Source of the DNA: Verrucomicrobiota bacterium | GTDB lineage: Bacteria > Verrucomicrobiota > Verrucomicrobiia > Verrucomicrobiales > Akkermansiaceae | Reading direction: 5' to 3' | Length of the DNA stretch: 64,000 nt | NCBI GenBank assembly: GCA_017301995.1 | Contig: JAFLEH010000002.1 | Coordinates: 36,839-100,838, forward strand | Shown here: piece by piece, positions 34,701 to 43,564 of the stretch | Position numbering within the stretch: the stretch's first letter is position 1 | Layout: each line of letters opens with the position of its first letter | Notes under the pieces: model-generated | Told to the model about the DNA's origin: nothing | The model's input: the letters and a program-made list of their open reading frames with translations, nothing else | Databases searched by the model: none | Translations under genes and position numbers: made by a program

Positions 34701-34998
34701 CATTCGATCGAACGGCGAGCGCCTTATCCCCGACATCGAGGCGCAGCGGTTCGCTTTTCGGCATGCGTGTGCCGGAATCGGGACCGTGGCAATGGTAGCA
34801 ATACTCCGAGAGGATCGGTTGGATGTGCTCGTTGAATGTGATCTGGGCGGGAAGGGGATCCGGTTTGGTCCCGTTTGCCGGCGCAGGCTGGGCGGAGGCC
34901 GGAGCCTGGCGCTCCACGCGGTCGCACGAGGCGAGAAGACCGCAGGCAACAAACAGAAAAGCGAGATTTTTGGGCTGGATAACCATGGAACCGACCAT
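31747..34998 (-). CDS. DUF1549/DUF1553 protein with cytochrome-c and LamG domains
   Basis: 1083 residues (1079 if started at MVIQPKNLAF). Lipobox-like signal ending LLASC. Order: planctomycete-type cytochrome c domain with CYHCHGP near residue 70, DUF1549 with WLDAARYADTHG, a second CxxCH-type motif ASCHDHKFDPL, a LamG/concanavalin-like insert (WDLWLEGGKIGSHIIDQW, MTLYLNGKPVTP), then DUF1553 (NRLGLAEWLVSRTNPLPARV, VNRFWQQCFGTGIV, RRSLYTFWKRTAPPP). Probably a periplasmic haem protein of unknown reaction. These usually sit in front of a DUF1501 gene; none is next to this one. It is divergent from the GH20 gene (118-bp gap). Confidence 0.9.
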   Translation of the reverse strand: MVGSMVIQPKNLAFLFVACGLLASCDRVERQAPASAQPAPANGTKPDPLPAQITFNEHIQPILSEYCYHCHGPDSGTRMPKSEPLRLDVGDKALAVRSNGKPVIVKGDPQASEFIKVIKSTDPDVVMPPPKSHKTLKPRELALLERWVEQGAVYQAHWALIPPAKPAVPTAGAGWARNPIDHFVADRLEREKLQPNPPEDLRRFYRRMRFDLTGMPPAPAELDAFVKSAQADEAKAIATAADELLASTAAAEHQARIWLDAARYADTHGIHIDNYRAIWPFRDWVIRAFQQNMPWDKFTVEQLAGDLLPNATLDQKVATGFNRCLPTTGEGGAIAEEYDAIYAKDRVDTVSAVWLGLTAGCASCHDHKFDPLSMRDFYSFAAFFRNTTMNAMDGNNAEHPPNIFVPPAAERARWDAIPGELAAHQNALKARATQAKPDFGKWLATATPATIADTSSALSLHLPLTESDGPLHGTADGKPLEWTAPFQRRDGPLGKAILVNSATADLGDLTAFARGDRVSFGALVYVEGAPNGAIIARMDPGQAFRGWDLWLEGGKIGSHIIDQWQDKANKIVTPEPLASGQWHHVMVVFDGTKPSPETMTLYLNGKPVTPAVQASSLGANPTAGVPLRLGARHGDVNRLAGVVAMQDFRFYRRALTAAEVSALGGDGGLARILATPADQRTPQQTETLYQHFLATIDPPSKELRDKIAAVTKEQQEIRSRGSVSLVMQERPNSTPETHMLARGVYSAKGEKVAANVPAALPPLPEKAPRNRLGLAEWLVSRTNPLPARVTVNRFWQQCFGTGIVETAEDFGIMGARPSHPLLLDWLATEFMDSGWNPRHILKLIVTSATYRQSAAISPDKLEKDPYNRLLARGPRNRLDAESIRDMALAASELLAPQVGGPSVKPYQPDGIWEAVAMKESNTRNYKADEGTSLYRRSLYTFWKRTAPPPSMEILNAPVREVTCVRRERTNTPLQSLVMLNDPQFVEASRQIAAHAIKASADPAARLDFITTRLLGRPLTGEERPILTKSLGQSMAAFTAKPEDAKALIAIGATPPDATIPAPELAAWTLTASQILNLDETLTR

Positions 34999-35116
34999 TA
35001 CGGAGAAATTCTTCGGGATTTTTCAAAATCATGACGGTAAGCGATTGGTGGAAACTCCTGGCGAACCGAAATCCGGGCTGAAAGATCCGGCCGAGCTGCG
35101 GCGTTTTCCGAGGGTC

Positions 35117-37534
35117 ATGCGTTGTTTGTTTGTTTCCCTGTTGTTTTCCGTTTCCGCGTTTGCCCAATCTCCCGAAACCCTCCCGGTGGTCCCGGCGGTT
35201 AGGTCGTGGACTCCCGCTGCCGGTGCGCTGCGTCTGTCGTCCGGCAGAGTGGCAGCCGACGGCCCGTTGGCCGGTTTTGCGAAACGTTTCGAATCCGAGT
35301 TGGCCCAGGCCGGGGTTCCCGCCGGCGGCGAGCCCGTGATCCGGCTGAAGATCGCGCCGGACGCGCGGCTCGGTGCCGAGGGATACCGGATCGATATCGG
35401 GAAAGCGGTGGACGTTTCCGCGCCGGACGCGAGAGGGTTGTTTTATGCCTCACGGACGCTGCTTCAATTGTTAGCCAAATCCGGCGGCAAGGAACTTCCC
35501 TGCGGCGTGATCGAGGACTATCCGTCCGCCCGAGGCCGGATGTTGATGCTCGACGTGGGACGCAAGCCTTTTCCGCTGCCGGTGCTCAAGGATTACATCC
35601 GGATGATGGCGTGGTACAAGATGAACGAGTTGCACGTGCATTTCAGCGACGAGGCGTTCGGCGGTTCCTATGCGGCGTTCCGCATCCGGTCCGATGTATT
35701 TCCCGGCCTCGCCGCGAAGGATTTTTCCTATTCGAAAAAGGACATCCGCGAGCTTCAGGACTTCGCGCGCGGGTTCGGTGTGACGATCACCCCGGAGTTC
35801 GACATGCCCGGCCACGCGCGTTGTTTCACCAACTATTGGCCGGATACGATGCTGAAAGGGTTTCCCAATTACGTGGATGTCACCAACCCGAAAACCATCG
35901 ACAACCTCAAGAAACTGTTGGATGAAATGATTCCGCTTTTCGACGGGCCGGACATCCACATCGGCACCGACGAGTATCGTGTCGGCGATCGCCCGGACCT
36001 TCACGAGGCGTTCCGAGCTTTCATCAACACGATGAACGCGCATGTCCGCTCCAAAGGAAAGAACTGCCGGATTTGGTCGGGCTTCGAACACATGAAAGGC
36101 AGCACCGAAATCGATCCCACCGTGGTCATCGACATGTGGGAAACCGACGACGCCAAGGGGCAGATCGCCAAAGGCCACCGGATCATCAACTCCAACCACG
36201 GTCGAACCTACATTGTTCCAGGTTGCCACTACTACGGGATTAGTTGTCCCGGGATCTATCAGGGGTGGGAACCGTGGATGGTCAGCGGGGACTCGGCGAA
36301 GAATCCGGGCAAGGACGATCCGAATCTGTTGGGCGGAAAGCTTCACGTCTGGTGCGACCAGGGACCCACCGGTTATACGCACCAGGAGATCGCCGCCCTG
36401 ACCCTTCCGGGCATCCACGCGTTCGCGGAGAAACTCTGGGGCACCAAGGGATCGCCGGATTACGCCGCGTTCACCAAACGGACCGCCGCCACACTGCCGG
36501 TTCCCGACGTGACAGTGCTCGACCGCCTGCCCGCGAAGAACAGCGACGGGGTGGTTCTCGATCTCCCCGGCGAGCAGACGCTTGCCAATGCCAAGGCTGT
36601 TATCAACCTGCCCTTCGCAACCGCGGAGCGCGGTGATCTGGAATACCCGTGGACGCTCACGGTCGAGATCATGCCCGTCGGCGAATCCGCGAACCGCGGG
36701 GTTATCCTCTCGTCCGATCTGGCGGAAATCTGCTCCGGATCGGGAGCGGGTGGCACGACCGAGGTGGTCACCGAGTTCGCCGATGGCACCAAGCGGCGCG
36801 GTACGATCAATACGGTGGGGGTGGGAGCCGTTAGGGCAGCCGGGGCGCGGTTGGGCGAGGATCCGTTCGGTACCTATCTGACCCACGACGTCAGCAAGTT
36901 CAGCGGACGCAAGCCCGCGCCGGGCAAATGGTCGTCGCTCTGCGTGGTGGGCACGGCGGGCCGCCACACGATCTATCTGAATGGTGAAAAGGTGTTTGAA
37001 TCCAACAACCAGATGCTGTGTCCGCTGCGCTGGCTGGGCAGCAAGACCGGCAATTCGTTCGTCGGCAAGGTGCGCAAGCTGAAGGTGGTCAACCGCGCCC
37101 TGTCGCCGCGCGAGATCGCCCGCGCATCGGGGATCGAGCTTCCGGAAAACCTGGCGGAGAAATGCCAGGCATCGGCCACGTTTTCCTATCCGAGTTTCCC
37201 GCCGGTCAATCTGACGGACGGCGATCCCGGCTCCCGCTGGTCGTCGGGCGACGGACGTGAGGGCGTGGTGACGGTGGATCTCGGCGCTTCGAAAAAGATC
37301 GGCGCGGTGAAGATCCTTTGGGAGGTCGCGTTCGCCAAAACTTATGAAATCGAGGTGTCCGCGGACGCGAAGGATTGGCGGAAAGTGTTCGCGGGCGAGG
37401 GCAAGCAGGGCGAGACCCTGGCTGAGTTCGCACCGGTTTCCGCGCGATATATCCGGGTGACCGGCACCAAACCCGCCACGGGTTACGGGTATTCGATTTG
37501 GGAACTCGAAGTCTATCCGCCGAAGGCGAGGTGA
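35117..37534 (+). CDS. GH20 beta-N-acetylhexosaminidase with LamG-like and F5/8-type domains
   Basis: 805 residues with signal MRCLFVSLLFSVSAFAQ. N-terminal GH20b-like domain (LPVVPAVRSW...RIDIGKAVDV), then the GH20 barrel with HVHFSDEAFGG, FDMPGHARCF and the catalytic pair in HIGTDEYRV (D285-E286). It removes terminal GlcNAc or GalNAc by substrate-assisted catalysis. From about residue 480 a LamG-like domain (HTIYLNGEKVFESNN), then a C-terminal F5/8 type C (CBM32-like) domain (PPVNLTDGDPGSRWSSGDGR) that likely binds glycan. The start is the Met of the signal peptide; the longer frame runs antisense through the neighbouring gene. Confidence 0.9.
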   Translation: MRCLFVSLLFSVSAFAQSPETLPVVPAVRSWTPAAGALRLSSGRVAADGPLAGFAKRFESELAQAGVPAGGEPVIRLKIAPDARLGAEGYRIDIGKAVDVSAPDARGLFYASRTLLQLLAKSGGKELPCGVIEDYPSARGRMLMLDVGRKPFPLPVLKDYIRMMAWYKMNELHVHFSDEAFGGSYAAFRIRSDVFPGLAAKDFSYSKKDIRELQDFARGFGVTITPEFDMPGHARCFTNYWPDTMLKGFPNYVDVTNPKTIDNLKKLLDEMIPLFDGPDIHIGTDEYRVGDRPDLHEAFRAFINTMNAHVRSKGKNCRIWSGFEHMKGSTEIDPTVVIDMWETDDAKGQIAKGHRIINSNHGRTYIVPGCHYYGISCPGIYQGWEPWMVSGDSAKNPGKDDPNLLGGKLHVWCDQGPTGYTHQEIAALTLPGIHAFAEKLWGTKGSPDYAAFTKRTAATLPVPDVTVLDRLPAKNSDGVVLDLPGEQTLANAKAVINLPFATAERGDLEYPWTLTVEIMPVGESANRGVILSSDLAEICSGSGAGGTTEVVTEFADGTKRRGTINTVGVGAVRAAGARLGEDPFGTYLTHDVSKFSGRKPAPGKWSSLCVVGTAGRHTIYLNGEKVFESNNQMLCPLRWLGSKTGNSFVGKVRKLKVVNRALSPREIARASGIELPENLAEKCQASATFSYPSFPPVNLTDGDPGSRWSSGDGREGVVTVDLGASKKIGAVKILWEVAFAKTYEIEVSADAKDWRKVFAGEGKQGETLAEFAPVSARYIRVTGTKPATGYGYSIWELEVYPPKAR

Positions 37535-37547
37535 TGGGATCGGATCC

Positions 37548-38528
37548 TCAGGCCGTGCGATCATCCCGGCTTGTCCACCGTAGTTCGCGTGATGAAACGA
37601 ACTCCACCGCGCGCCCGTCACGAGGGTGGCGGAATGCGAGGCGCAAGGCGTGAAGAGCCATTGGCGGATCTTCCGGGGCCAGTGTTTGGGTGGCTCCGAT
37701 CCGCTGGTTCGTTAGGTAGGCGGGGTCGCCGCAAATGGGATATCCCGCCTGCCACAGGTGGATGCGGATCTGGTTGGTGCGACCGGTTCCGGGCCGGGCC
37801 TCCAGCAGGGATGTGCCGTCATCGAGCCGCGAGAGCACGGTGAATCCAGTATGCGACGGACGTCCGTTGGCATGATCCACCGCGTGGGTGCCGGTTTGCC
37901 CCGGGGCGTTTGAAATCGGATAGGATAGTTCGAAACCATCGTTCGGCGGATGTCCGTGAACCCGCACGAGGTAGCGTTTGGCGACGGTTCCACCGGCAAA
38001 CTGCCTCTGAAGCGCGTGGCATGACCCTCTATCGCGGGCGAATACGACCAGACCTGTGGTATTCGCATCCAGGCGGTGAACGGGGAGGGGGATTTCCGGC
38101 GCCATCGCCAGGCGGAGGAAATGTTGGAGGGTGTTGCGGTTGAATCGTCCTGCCGGATGCATCGGAAGCGGCGCGGGTTTGTCGAGCACCAGAAGCCAAT
38201 CGTCTTCGTGAACCACCCGGATGTCGGTGGCGACCGCGGGTTCGGTGGTAGCGGGGAAATGTTGGATCACCCGGCTTCCCGCGGCGACCGGGCCGGTCTT
38301 GGATAGAACCCGGCCCGTAGGCCCGGTGAACCGTCCGGCGTCGCATCGGGACTCCCACTCGGCGGCCGGAATGTGCGGAAACCGTTCGATTAGAATATCA
38401 ATCAGCGGTCGGGGAGGGGTTCCGGGCGCCACCGAAATCGGCCGGGTATTGTCGTAGGGCGTGGCCCCTGGCAGCGGCTCAACCACGCGGGCGAGACGCT
38501 GCTCAAGGGATTCCGGTCGGTCGGGCAT
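37548..38528 (-). CDS. RluA-family pseudouridine synthase
   Basis: 326 residues. Catalytic Asp in VHRLDANTTGLVVFAR (D154), with KRYLVRVHG and ARPGTGRTNQIRIHLWQAG, all typical of RluA-type enzymes that isomerise uridine in rRNA or tRNA. The N-terminal region (about residues 35-95) may be an S4-like domain but is weakly matched. The start MPDRPESLEQ was chosen because the upstream frame overlaps PPK2. It follows PPK2 on the same strand by 61 bp and converges with GH20 (13-bp gap). Confidence 0.88.
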   Translation of the reverse strand: MPDRPESLEQRLARVVEPLPGATPYDNTRPISVAPGTPPRPLIDILIERFPHIPAAEWESRCDAGRFTGPTGRVLSKTGPVAAGSRVIQHFPATTEPAVATDIRVVHEDDWLLVLDKPAPLPMHPAGRFNRNTLQHFLRLAMAPEIPLPVHRLDANTTGLVVFARDRGSCHALQRQFAGGTVAKRYLVRVHGHPPNDGFELSYPISNAPGQTGTHAVDHANGRPSHTGFTVLSRLDDGTSLLEARPGTGRTNQIRIHLWQAGYPICGDPAYLTNQRIGATQTLAPEDPPMALHALRLAFRHPRDGRAVEFVSSRELRWTSRDDRTA

Positions 38529-38589
38529 GGGTGGACCATGGCCGGACCGAGCCTGCCGGACAAGCGAATTTCCGCACCATGAAATATCG

Positions 38590-39528
38590 TCAGGCCGTTG
38601 TTTCCTCCTGATCCGCGGGTTGTTCCTTGTTGTTGGACTTCTTCTCAAGTTTCGCACGGGCCGCTTCGATGGCGGCGAGTTTTTCTGGGGAAACCTTCGG
38701 GTATTCGAGTTTCAGGTCCTCGATGGCGGAGACGATGATGTCCGCGACAAGAGCGCGGGCGATGAACTTTCGGTCGGCGGGGATCACGTGCCATGGCGCG
38801 CGCTTGGTGCTGGTGGCGGAGAGCGCATCCTCGAATGCCCGCTGATAGTCCTTCCAATGCTCGCGTTCGGCGAGGTCGGCGTCGGAAAATTTCCAGTGTT
38901 TGTTAGGATCGTTGAGACGATCGAGAAACCGCTTGCGCTGCTCGTCCTTTGATAGATGGAGGAAGAACTTGAGGACCAGCGTTCCGTTGCGGGCGAGGTG
39001 CTTCTCGAAGTTGTTGATATCCTCGTAGCGCTGTTCCCAGAACTTGTCATCGGGATTGGCCGGTTGGCCGGGACCAAGCCATTCGGGATGTACTTTGACG
39101 ACGAGCACGTCCTCATAATACGACCGGTTGAAGATTCCGATGCGGCCTCTCTCGGGGAGTGCTTTCATGTAGCGCCAGAGGAAATTGTGGTCCCATTCTT
39201 CGGCGGATGGCTTTTTGAAACTGTAAACCTGGCAGCCCTGCGGGTTCACGCCGGACATCACGTGGCGGATGGTGCCGTCCTTCCCGGCCGCGTCCATCGC
39301 CTGGAAAACCAGCAATACCGAATGGGTGTCGCTTGCGTAAAGCAGGTCTTGCGCCGCATCAAGGCGTTTGCGGCTTTCCTCAAGGATCTGGTTGGCACGC
39401 TCCTTGATCAGGTTCTTTCCGAGTGCTTCGGCGTCCTTGGTTTTCGTCCAGTCGGTGGGGAATTTCTTCAGATCGACCTTGCTGCCGGGTTCGACGACGA
39501 ATTGCCGGGTGAGTTTCTGCGGAATCAT
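38590..39528 (-). CDS. ppk2: Polyphosphate kinase 2 family protein
   Basis: 312 residues. Walker A-like QAMDAAGKDGTIRHVMSG, lid-like FKKPSAEEWDHNFLWR, Walker B-like GIFNRSYYEDVLVVKVH and WHVIPADRKFIAR are PPK2 signatures. The enzyme transfers phosphate between polyphosphate and nucleotides (NDP or NMP); single-domain length fits class I or III. It is cytoplasmic. The start MIPQKLTRQF was chosen because the extension to 40038 lies antisense to the sialidase. The tail is charged (KKSNNKEQPADQEETTA). Confidence 0.9.
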   Translation of the reverse strand: MIPQKLTRQFVVEPGSKVDLKKFPTDWTKTKDAEALGKNLIKERANQILEESRKRLDAAQDLLYASDTHSVLLVFQAMDAAGKDGTIRHVMSGVNPQGCQVYSFKKPSAEEWDHNFLWRYMKALPERGRIGIFNRSYYEDVLVVKVHPEWLGPGQPANPDDKFWEQRYEDINNFEKHLARNGTLVLKFFLHLSKDEQRKRFLDRLNDPNKHWKFSDADLAEREHWKDYQRAFEDALSATSTKRAPWHVIPADRKFIARALVADIIVSAIEDLKLEYPKVSPEKLAAIEAARAKLEKKSNNKEQPADQEETTA

Positions 39529-39681
39529 GGCGGGATTGGGGTTGGTGTTGATGCCGGGGTGTCCGGTTGGACAGCCTTTGAATTTGATATTACCGTTCGC
39601 CCAGTCCGACGCAAGCGGGAAGTTCGGAATCCGGAGGATTTCGGATGAAAGGAAAGCGGGAGGCGGGAGCGTTTCGGGATC

Positions 39682-40857
39682 ATGAGTAAGCGGTTCGCAA
39701 TCCTGATTTGTGGGGTGATGGCGCGTTTGTGTGAGGTCGCGTGTCCTGGTGCGGAACCTGCCGCGGTGCCGGGAACGGTGATTCACCACCAGCTCGCGGC
39801 GACGGGACTGTATATCGGATCGCCTTCGTTGTGCGTGCTGTCGGATGGATCCTATCTTGCGTCGCATGATTTCTTCGGCCCCGCGAGCGGCGAACACCAG
39901 CTTGCGCGGGGACGGATCTATCGATCTGCGGATTGCGGCGCGACTTGGCGCCATCTCACCGATATCAATGGCTTTTTCTGGACCGGATTGTTTGTTCATC
40001 GTGGAGCCGTTTATGCGATGGGTACGGACAAACACCACGGCCGTCTGGTGATCCGGCGCTCGGCGGATGGAGGACTCTCATGGACCGATCCCGTCGTGAT
40101 CGCCGAAGGCCAATGGCACACCGCGCCGGTCCCGGTTGTGGAGCACGCCGGCCGCTTGTGGCGGGCGGTGGAGGATGCGGAAGGCGGCACGAAATGGGGC
40201 GAACGCTATCGCGCGAGGATGGCGTCTGTGGCGTCAGACGGTGATTTGCTGGATCCTGCGGCTTGGACGTTGAGCGCTCCCGTTGCCCGGGATCCGTCAT
40301 GGTTGGACGGGAAGTTCAACGCGTGGCTGGAAGGAAACGCCGTGGTTTCGCCCGAAGGCGGCGTGGTGGACGTTCTGCGCGTGGACAAGGCGGTGCTGCC
40401 CGAATTCGCCGCCATTTTGCGGGTGTCCGATGCGGGAAGGGTGTTGGAATTCGATCCGGCGCGGGGATTTGTGGAGTTTCCCGGCGGGGCGAAGAAGTTC
40501 AGCATCCGCAAGGATCCAAAGGGAGACGGATATTGGACGCTGGCCTCGGTTGTAGCCGAAGAACAACGGTCCGCGGGAAAGCCGGCGGGGATTCGCAACA
40601 CCCTTGCGCTGACTCATTCCAACGATCTCCGCGAATGGGAAGTCCGCCGTTCGCTGCTCAGTCATCCCGATGTGGCGAAGCATGGTTTCCAATATGTCGA
40701 TTGGCAGTTTGATGGCGAGGATCTGATCGCCGTTTGCCGTACGGCAGGGGACGACGCCGCGGGCGGCGCGCATAACAATCACGACGCGAATTATCTGACA
40801 TTTCACCGTTGGCGGGATTTCCGCAAGTCGGCGAGGGCGGATAACGGACGCGATTGA
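39682..40857 (+). CDS. Sialidase-like exported glycosidase (GH33-type propeller)
   Basis: 391 residues with an N-terminal signal region (FAILICGVMARLCEVACPGA). Two Asp-box motifs mark the six-bladed sialidase propeller: YRSADCGATW and RRSADGGLSW. Other matches: GSPSLCVLSDGSYLASHD near the N-terminus and TLALTHSNDLREWEVR near the C-terminus. The usual Arg triad and Tyr/Glu pair could not be confirmed by eye, so activity on sialic acid is an inference. It converges with the EamA transporter (6-bp gap). GH20 lies 2 kb upstream. Confidence 0.78.
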   Translation: MSKRFAILICGVMARLCEVACPGAEPAAVPGTVIHHQLAATGLYIGSPSLCVLSDGSYLASHDFFGPASGEHQLARGRIYRSADCGATWRHLTDINGFFWTGLFVHRGAVYAMGTDKHHGRLVIRRSADGGLSWTDPVVIAEGQWHTAPVPVVEHAGRLWRAVEDAEGGTKWGERYRARMASVASDGDLLDPAAWTLSAPVARDPSWLDGKFNAWLEGNAVVSPEGGVVDVLRVDKAVLPEFAAILRVSDAGRVLEFDPARGFVEFPGGAKKFSIRKDPKGDGYWTLASVVAEEQRSAGKPAGIRNTLALTHSNDLREWEVRRSLLSHPDVAKHGFQYVDWQFDGEDLIAVCRTAGDDAAGGAHNNHDANYLTFHRWRDFRKSARADNGRD

Positions 40858-40863
40858 GGCGGG

Positions 40864-41823
40864 TCACCGGGTTTCCGGAACGTCCCGCCTGCGCAACTGC
40901 ATCAGCAGATTCGCCCCGACGATCAGGCCGCCGCCAAGCCACAGCGCCGGAGTGAGAGATTCGTTAGGATAATTGATCCGGGCGAATCCGCCAAGCCACG
41001 CTGGCAGAAACAACACGTAGAACGAAGTGATCACCGGTTCCGTGGTATAGATCAGGCCCGCCTCGGTGGCGGTGACGTGGGGCTGCCAGTGGTTCATGAG
41101 CAGATAGGCGCCCACCGAACACGCAAGGGCCAGCAGCGCCACCAGCGCGAATGCGGCCGGCGACGCTCCGGCGGTCAGGAGGTCCGTCGGGCTTTCCGCG
41201 AGTGCGAACGATACCGGAACAAACTGGAGCATGATCGCGGCGAACATCACCACGGTGACCGGGAGCGCCCGATTGCCCGTGTAGCGCGGGGATTCGAGCG
41301 TGAGGATCTGGAACGTGAAAAGGAATGCCGCGAGAATGGTTTCCGCCTCGCCGCGGCCAATGCGGAATGTGTCCCACCGCACGCCGGATAGAATCCCGCC
41401 GCCGGCAAGCACCAGAAGCGTGGCCGCGATCACCCGCAATGACGGCCGACGCCGCTGGACCAGCGACGCCCACAGCGGAAGGAACACACAATACGCTTGT
41501 GTTAGAAAAGCCGACACCGAGGCGTCCGTGTGCGCCAGTCCATCCGCCTGGAGCGCCATTCCCAGGCCGCCCCATAGCGCCAGCGTGGCTCCCTGCCTCA
41601 GTTCAAGCCGCGTCGGCCGGAAGCGACCGCATACGAACGGGAGGAGGATCAGCGCCGCCAAACCGAACCGGGCGACCTGCAGCCACGCGGATAGAAACGC
41701 CGTGGTGGTCTGCGGCATCCGCGCAGCCTGTTCCATGTGAAGCGCGCGCATGGCGGGAAAACTGAGCCCCCATAAGGCACAGGCAAGCATCAGGCCAAGG
41801 ACCGCCAAAGTGTGATGACGCAT
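40864..41823 (-). CDS. EamA/DMT-family transporter
   Basis: 319 residues with ten hydrophobic segments in two EamA halves, starting LAVLGLMLACALWGLSFPAM. The second half ends TEAGLIYTTEPVITSFYVLF, a typical DMT motif. It exports or exchanges small metabolites across the inner membrane; the substrate is unknown. No operon partner: its start faces a 178-bp spacer before a small plus-strand gene. Confidence 0.88.
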   Translation of the reverse strand: MRHHTLAVLGLMLACALWGLSFPAMRALHMEQAARMPQTTTAFLSAWLQVARFGLAALILLPFVCGRFRPTRLELRQGATLALWGGLGMALQADGLAHTDASVSAFLTQAYCVFLPLWASLVQRRRPSLRVIAATLLVLAGGGILSGVRWDTFRIGRGEAETILAAFLFTFQILTLESPRYTGNRALPVTVVMFAAIMLQFVPVSFALAESPTDLLTAGASPAAFALVALLALACSVGAYLLMNHWQPHVTATEAGLIYTTEPVITSFYVLFLPAWLGGFARINYPNESLTPALWLGGGLIVGANLLMQLRRRDVPETR

Positions 41824-42001
41824 GAAATTCGGGCGGTCGTTCCCGCCGCACGGACCCTACGGACTGCCACCCGGCGGGCAAGGAGAATCGGACTCGCGGA
41901 TCGAATGGACAGGGAATCCGCGTAATTTGTGATTTGGGGCTTGCGCGCCGTCCATTGATAGGCCAATTTGGAGACGGGCGACAACCCGCCCCCGCACAAC
42001 C

Positions 42002-42391
42002 ATGGAAACGCTTAAATTCCTCCTGCAAAGCAAAAAGGGCGACAGTTCGCGACCAAGTGATGTGGTGGCCGATGCCGTGTCCTGGATGAGCACCCAACTC
42101 CGCAATGCCGATGTGTCCTATCACTACTCGGACGGCGGTGTGGGCCACGGTGTTTACGGATACTTTCAGATCAAATCATTGCTGAAAGACACCGCGATCA
42201 CCCTCCACCTCAAGATCGCGGAGATCAACGATATCCCCTTTGCCTCCGTTGAAGTCCGGGTCAGAGGCCAGCATTTGGGAATCCTGTTTCCCTACTTCGG
42301 TGAGATCGGCAGCGAGGAAGGAAAACTCCTGCTGCTGCATTTCATCGCGGATTTCCTGCTGACCACCAAGCCGGATCTAACCGCAATCTAG
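42002..42391 (+). CDS. Hypothetical protein
   Basis: 129 residues, soluble, no signal. Sequence such as VSYHYSDGGVGHGVYGYFQI, TLHLKIAEINDIPFASVEV and LLLLHFIADFLLTTKPDL suggests a compact alpha/beta fold. I do not know the family. Start ATG 42002 follows ACAACC without a clear ribosome-binding site. It converges with the VOC gene (22-bp gap). Confidence 0.65.
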   Translation: METLKFLLQSKKGDSSRPSDVVADAVSWMSTQLRNADVSYHYSDGGVGHGVYGYFQIKSLLKDTAITLHLKIAEINDIPFASVEVRVRGQHLGILFPYFGEIGSEEGKLLLLHFIADFLLTTKPDLTAI

Positions 42392-42413
42392 CGGAGGGTC
42401 CCGCCGATGGAGG

Positions 42414-42806
42414 TCAGACGCAGGAATGTAGCCCGATCAGGTTGCCTTCGGTGTCCTTGACCAGCGCGATGTGGCCGTAGGGGCCGATCGCGAACTTCGG
42501 TTTGACCACGGAGCCGCCCGCGGGTTCCACTCGCGAGGCTTCGTCCGCGCAGTCGGCGCACGAGAAATAGACCAGCACGCTGTTCTTGCCGGACTCGAAA
42601 CCGTCCATTCTGACGAGCGCCCCGCAGGCCCCGGACAAGCGTTCCTCGCAGCCGGCCTGGGGGAACGCCACCATTTCGACCGGAGCCTCAGGAAGTTCCT
42701 TGAGGGAAAGCCGGAACACGGCCTCGTAAAACGCGCGGGCACGGCCGAGATCCGAGACATAAATCTCAAACCAGCCGACAGGATTGTGGGGAGGACAGTC
42801 TGACAT
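42414..42806 (-). CDS. VOC-family (glyoxalase-like) protein
   Basis: 130 residues. Two beta-alpha-beta-beta-beta modules: VGWFEIYVSDLGRARAFYEA and the second half SVLVYFSCADCADEASRVEP with IGPYGHIALVKDTEGNLIGL. Metal ligand positions (Glu in FEIYV, His in GHIALV) are present. Substrate unknown; such single-domain proteins act as metal-dependent isomerases, lyases or resistance proteins. The start MSDCPPHNPVG was chosen over the longer frame at 42842. Confidence 0.82.
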   Translation of the reverse strand: MSDCPPHNPVGWFEIYVSDLGRARAFYEAVFRLSLKELPEAPVEMVAFPQAGCEERLSGACGALVRMDGFESGKNSVLVYFSCADCADEASRVEPAGGSVVKPKFAIGPYGHIALVKDTEGNLIGLHSCV

Positions 42807-42991
42807 AAGCCCCGAATATGGCATGCCGCGGGTTGGTGTCAAATCACGGTTTCACGCGGATCAGGTGCTATCCGTCCCGGACTTGCGGCGAGTGATGTGC
42901 CTAAATTCCGGAGAAATTCGTTTGACAACCCGGTGACGCTCGGCGATGGGTCGTGCCACGGAGCAAACGACCGTGTTGTTCCGGCGATTCC

Positions 42992-43336
42992 ATGACTCTA
43001 ACCGACAGGCGATTCAAGCAACCGACGATGATCTCCCTGATCCTCGCGATGTTCGTGTCGTTGGGTTTGGGTGCCGTTCCTAACGGCGGCGAGGTGGAGC
43101 GCAAGGGAGGATCATCCGGCAAGATGAGCCTGACGCAGGTTGCCAAGGATTTCCAGAACCCGGGTCGGCCGGTTTTGTCCGACGACGAAGTGACGACATT
43201 TTCCGGCGGAATTCATCTTCTGCCGACCGCATGCGGGTGTTACGTGTGCGTGAGCGCGGGGCGCGAATTGCCGCCGACGCGCTTTGTGGATAAGGCGGTC
43301 CGGGGCCGTGCCCCGCCGGTGTTTTGGCAGTCCTAG
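42992..43336 (+). CDS. Small secreted hypothetical protein
   Basis: 114 residues from ATG 42992. A signal-like segment (MISLILAMFVSLGLGAVPNG) begins at the second Met (43028), which is the likelier start if this is exported. The mature part is short with ACGCYVCVSAG, three Cys close together. No family is recognised. It could be spurious, but the hydrophobic N-terminus and Cys motif speak for a real small protein. SecA follows after 228 bp. Confidence 0.4.
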   Translation: MTLTDRRFKQPTMISLILAMFVSLGLGAVPNGGEVERKGGSSGKMSLTQVAKDFQNPGRPVLSDDEVTTFSGGIHLLPTACGCYVCVSAGRELPPTRFVDKAVRGRAPPVFWQS

Positions 43337-43564
43337 GGAGCCGTGCCGCCGCGTTGGCGGATATCGGTAGCAACCGGTTGCGCCTTGCTGTGGCCCTTTG
43401 TGACCGTGTGGTCGCATTGGGTTCCGTCCCAAGAGCTCCGGCGGCTTCCAAATGACCTAACGAGCGACTCTTTCCGGTCCGGCGCATGTCCGGAAGCGCG
43501 GGCATGTCCGCGTCGGACCACCCCATTTATCCTATCCATTTTCAACCAAACCAATTTCAACTGT

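Noticed and set aside
39529..40038. N-terminal extension of PPK2
   Set aside because: It lies antisense to the sialidase gene, and PPK2 homology starts at the Met at 39528.
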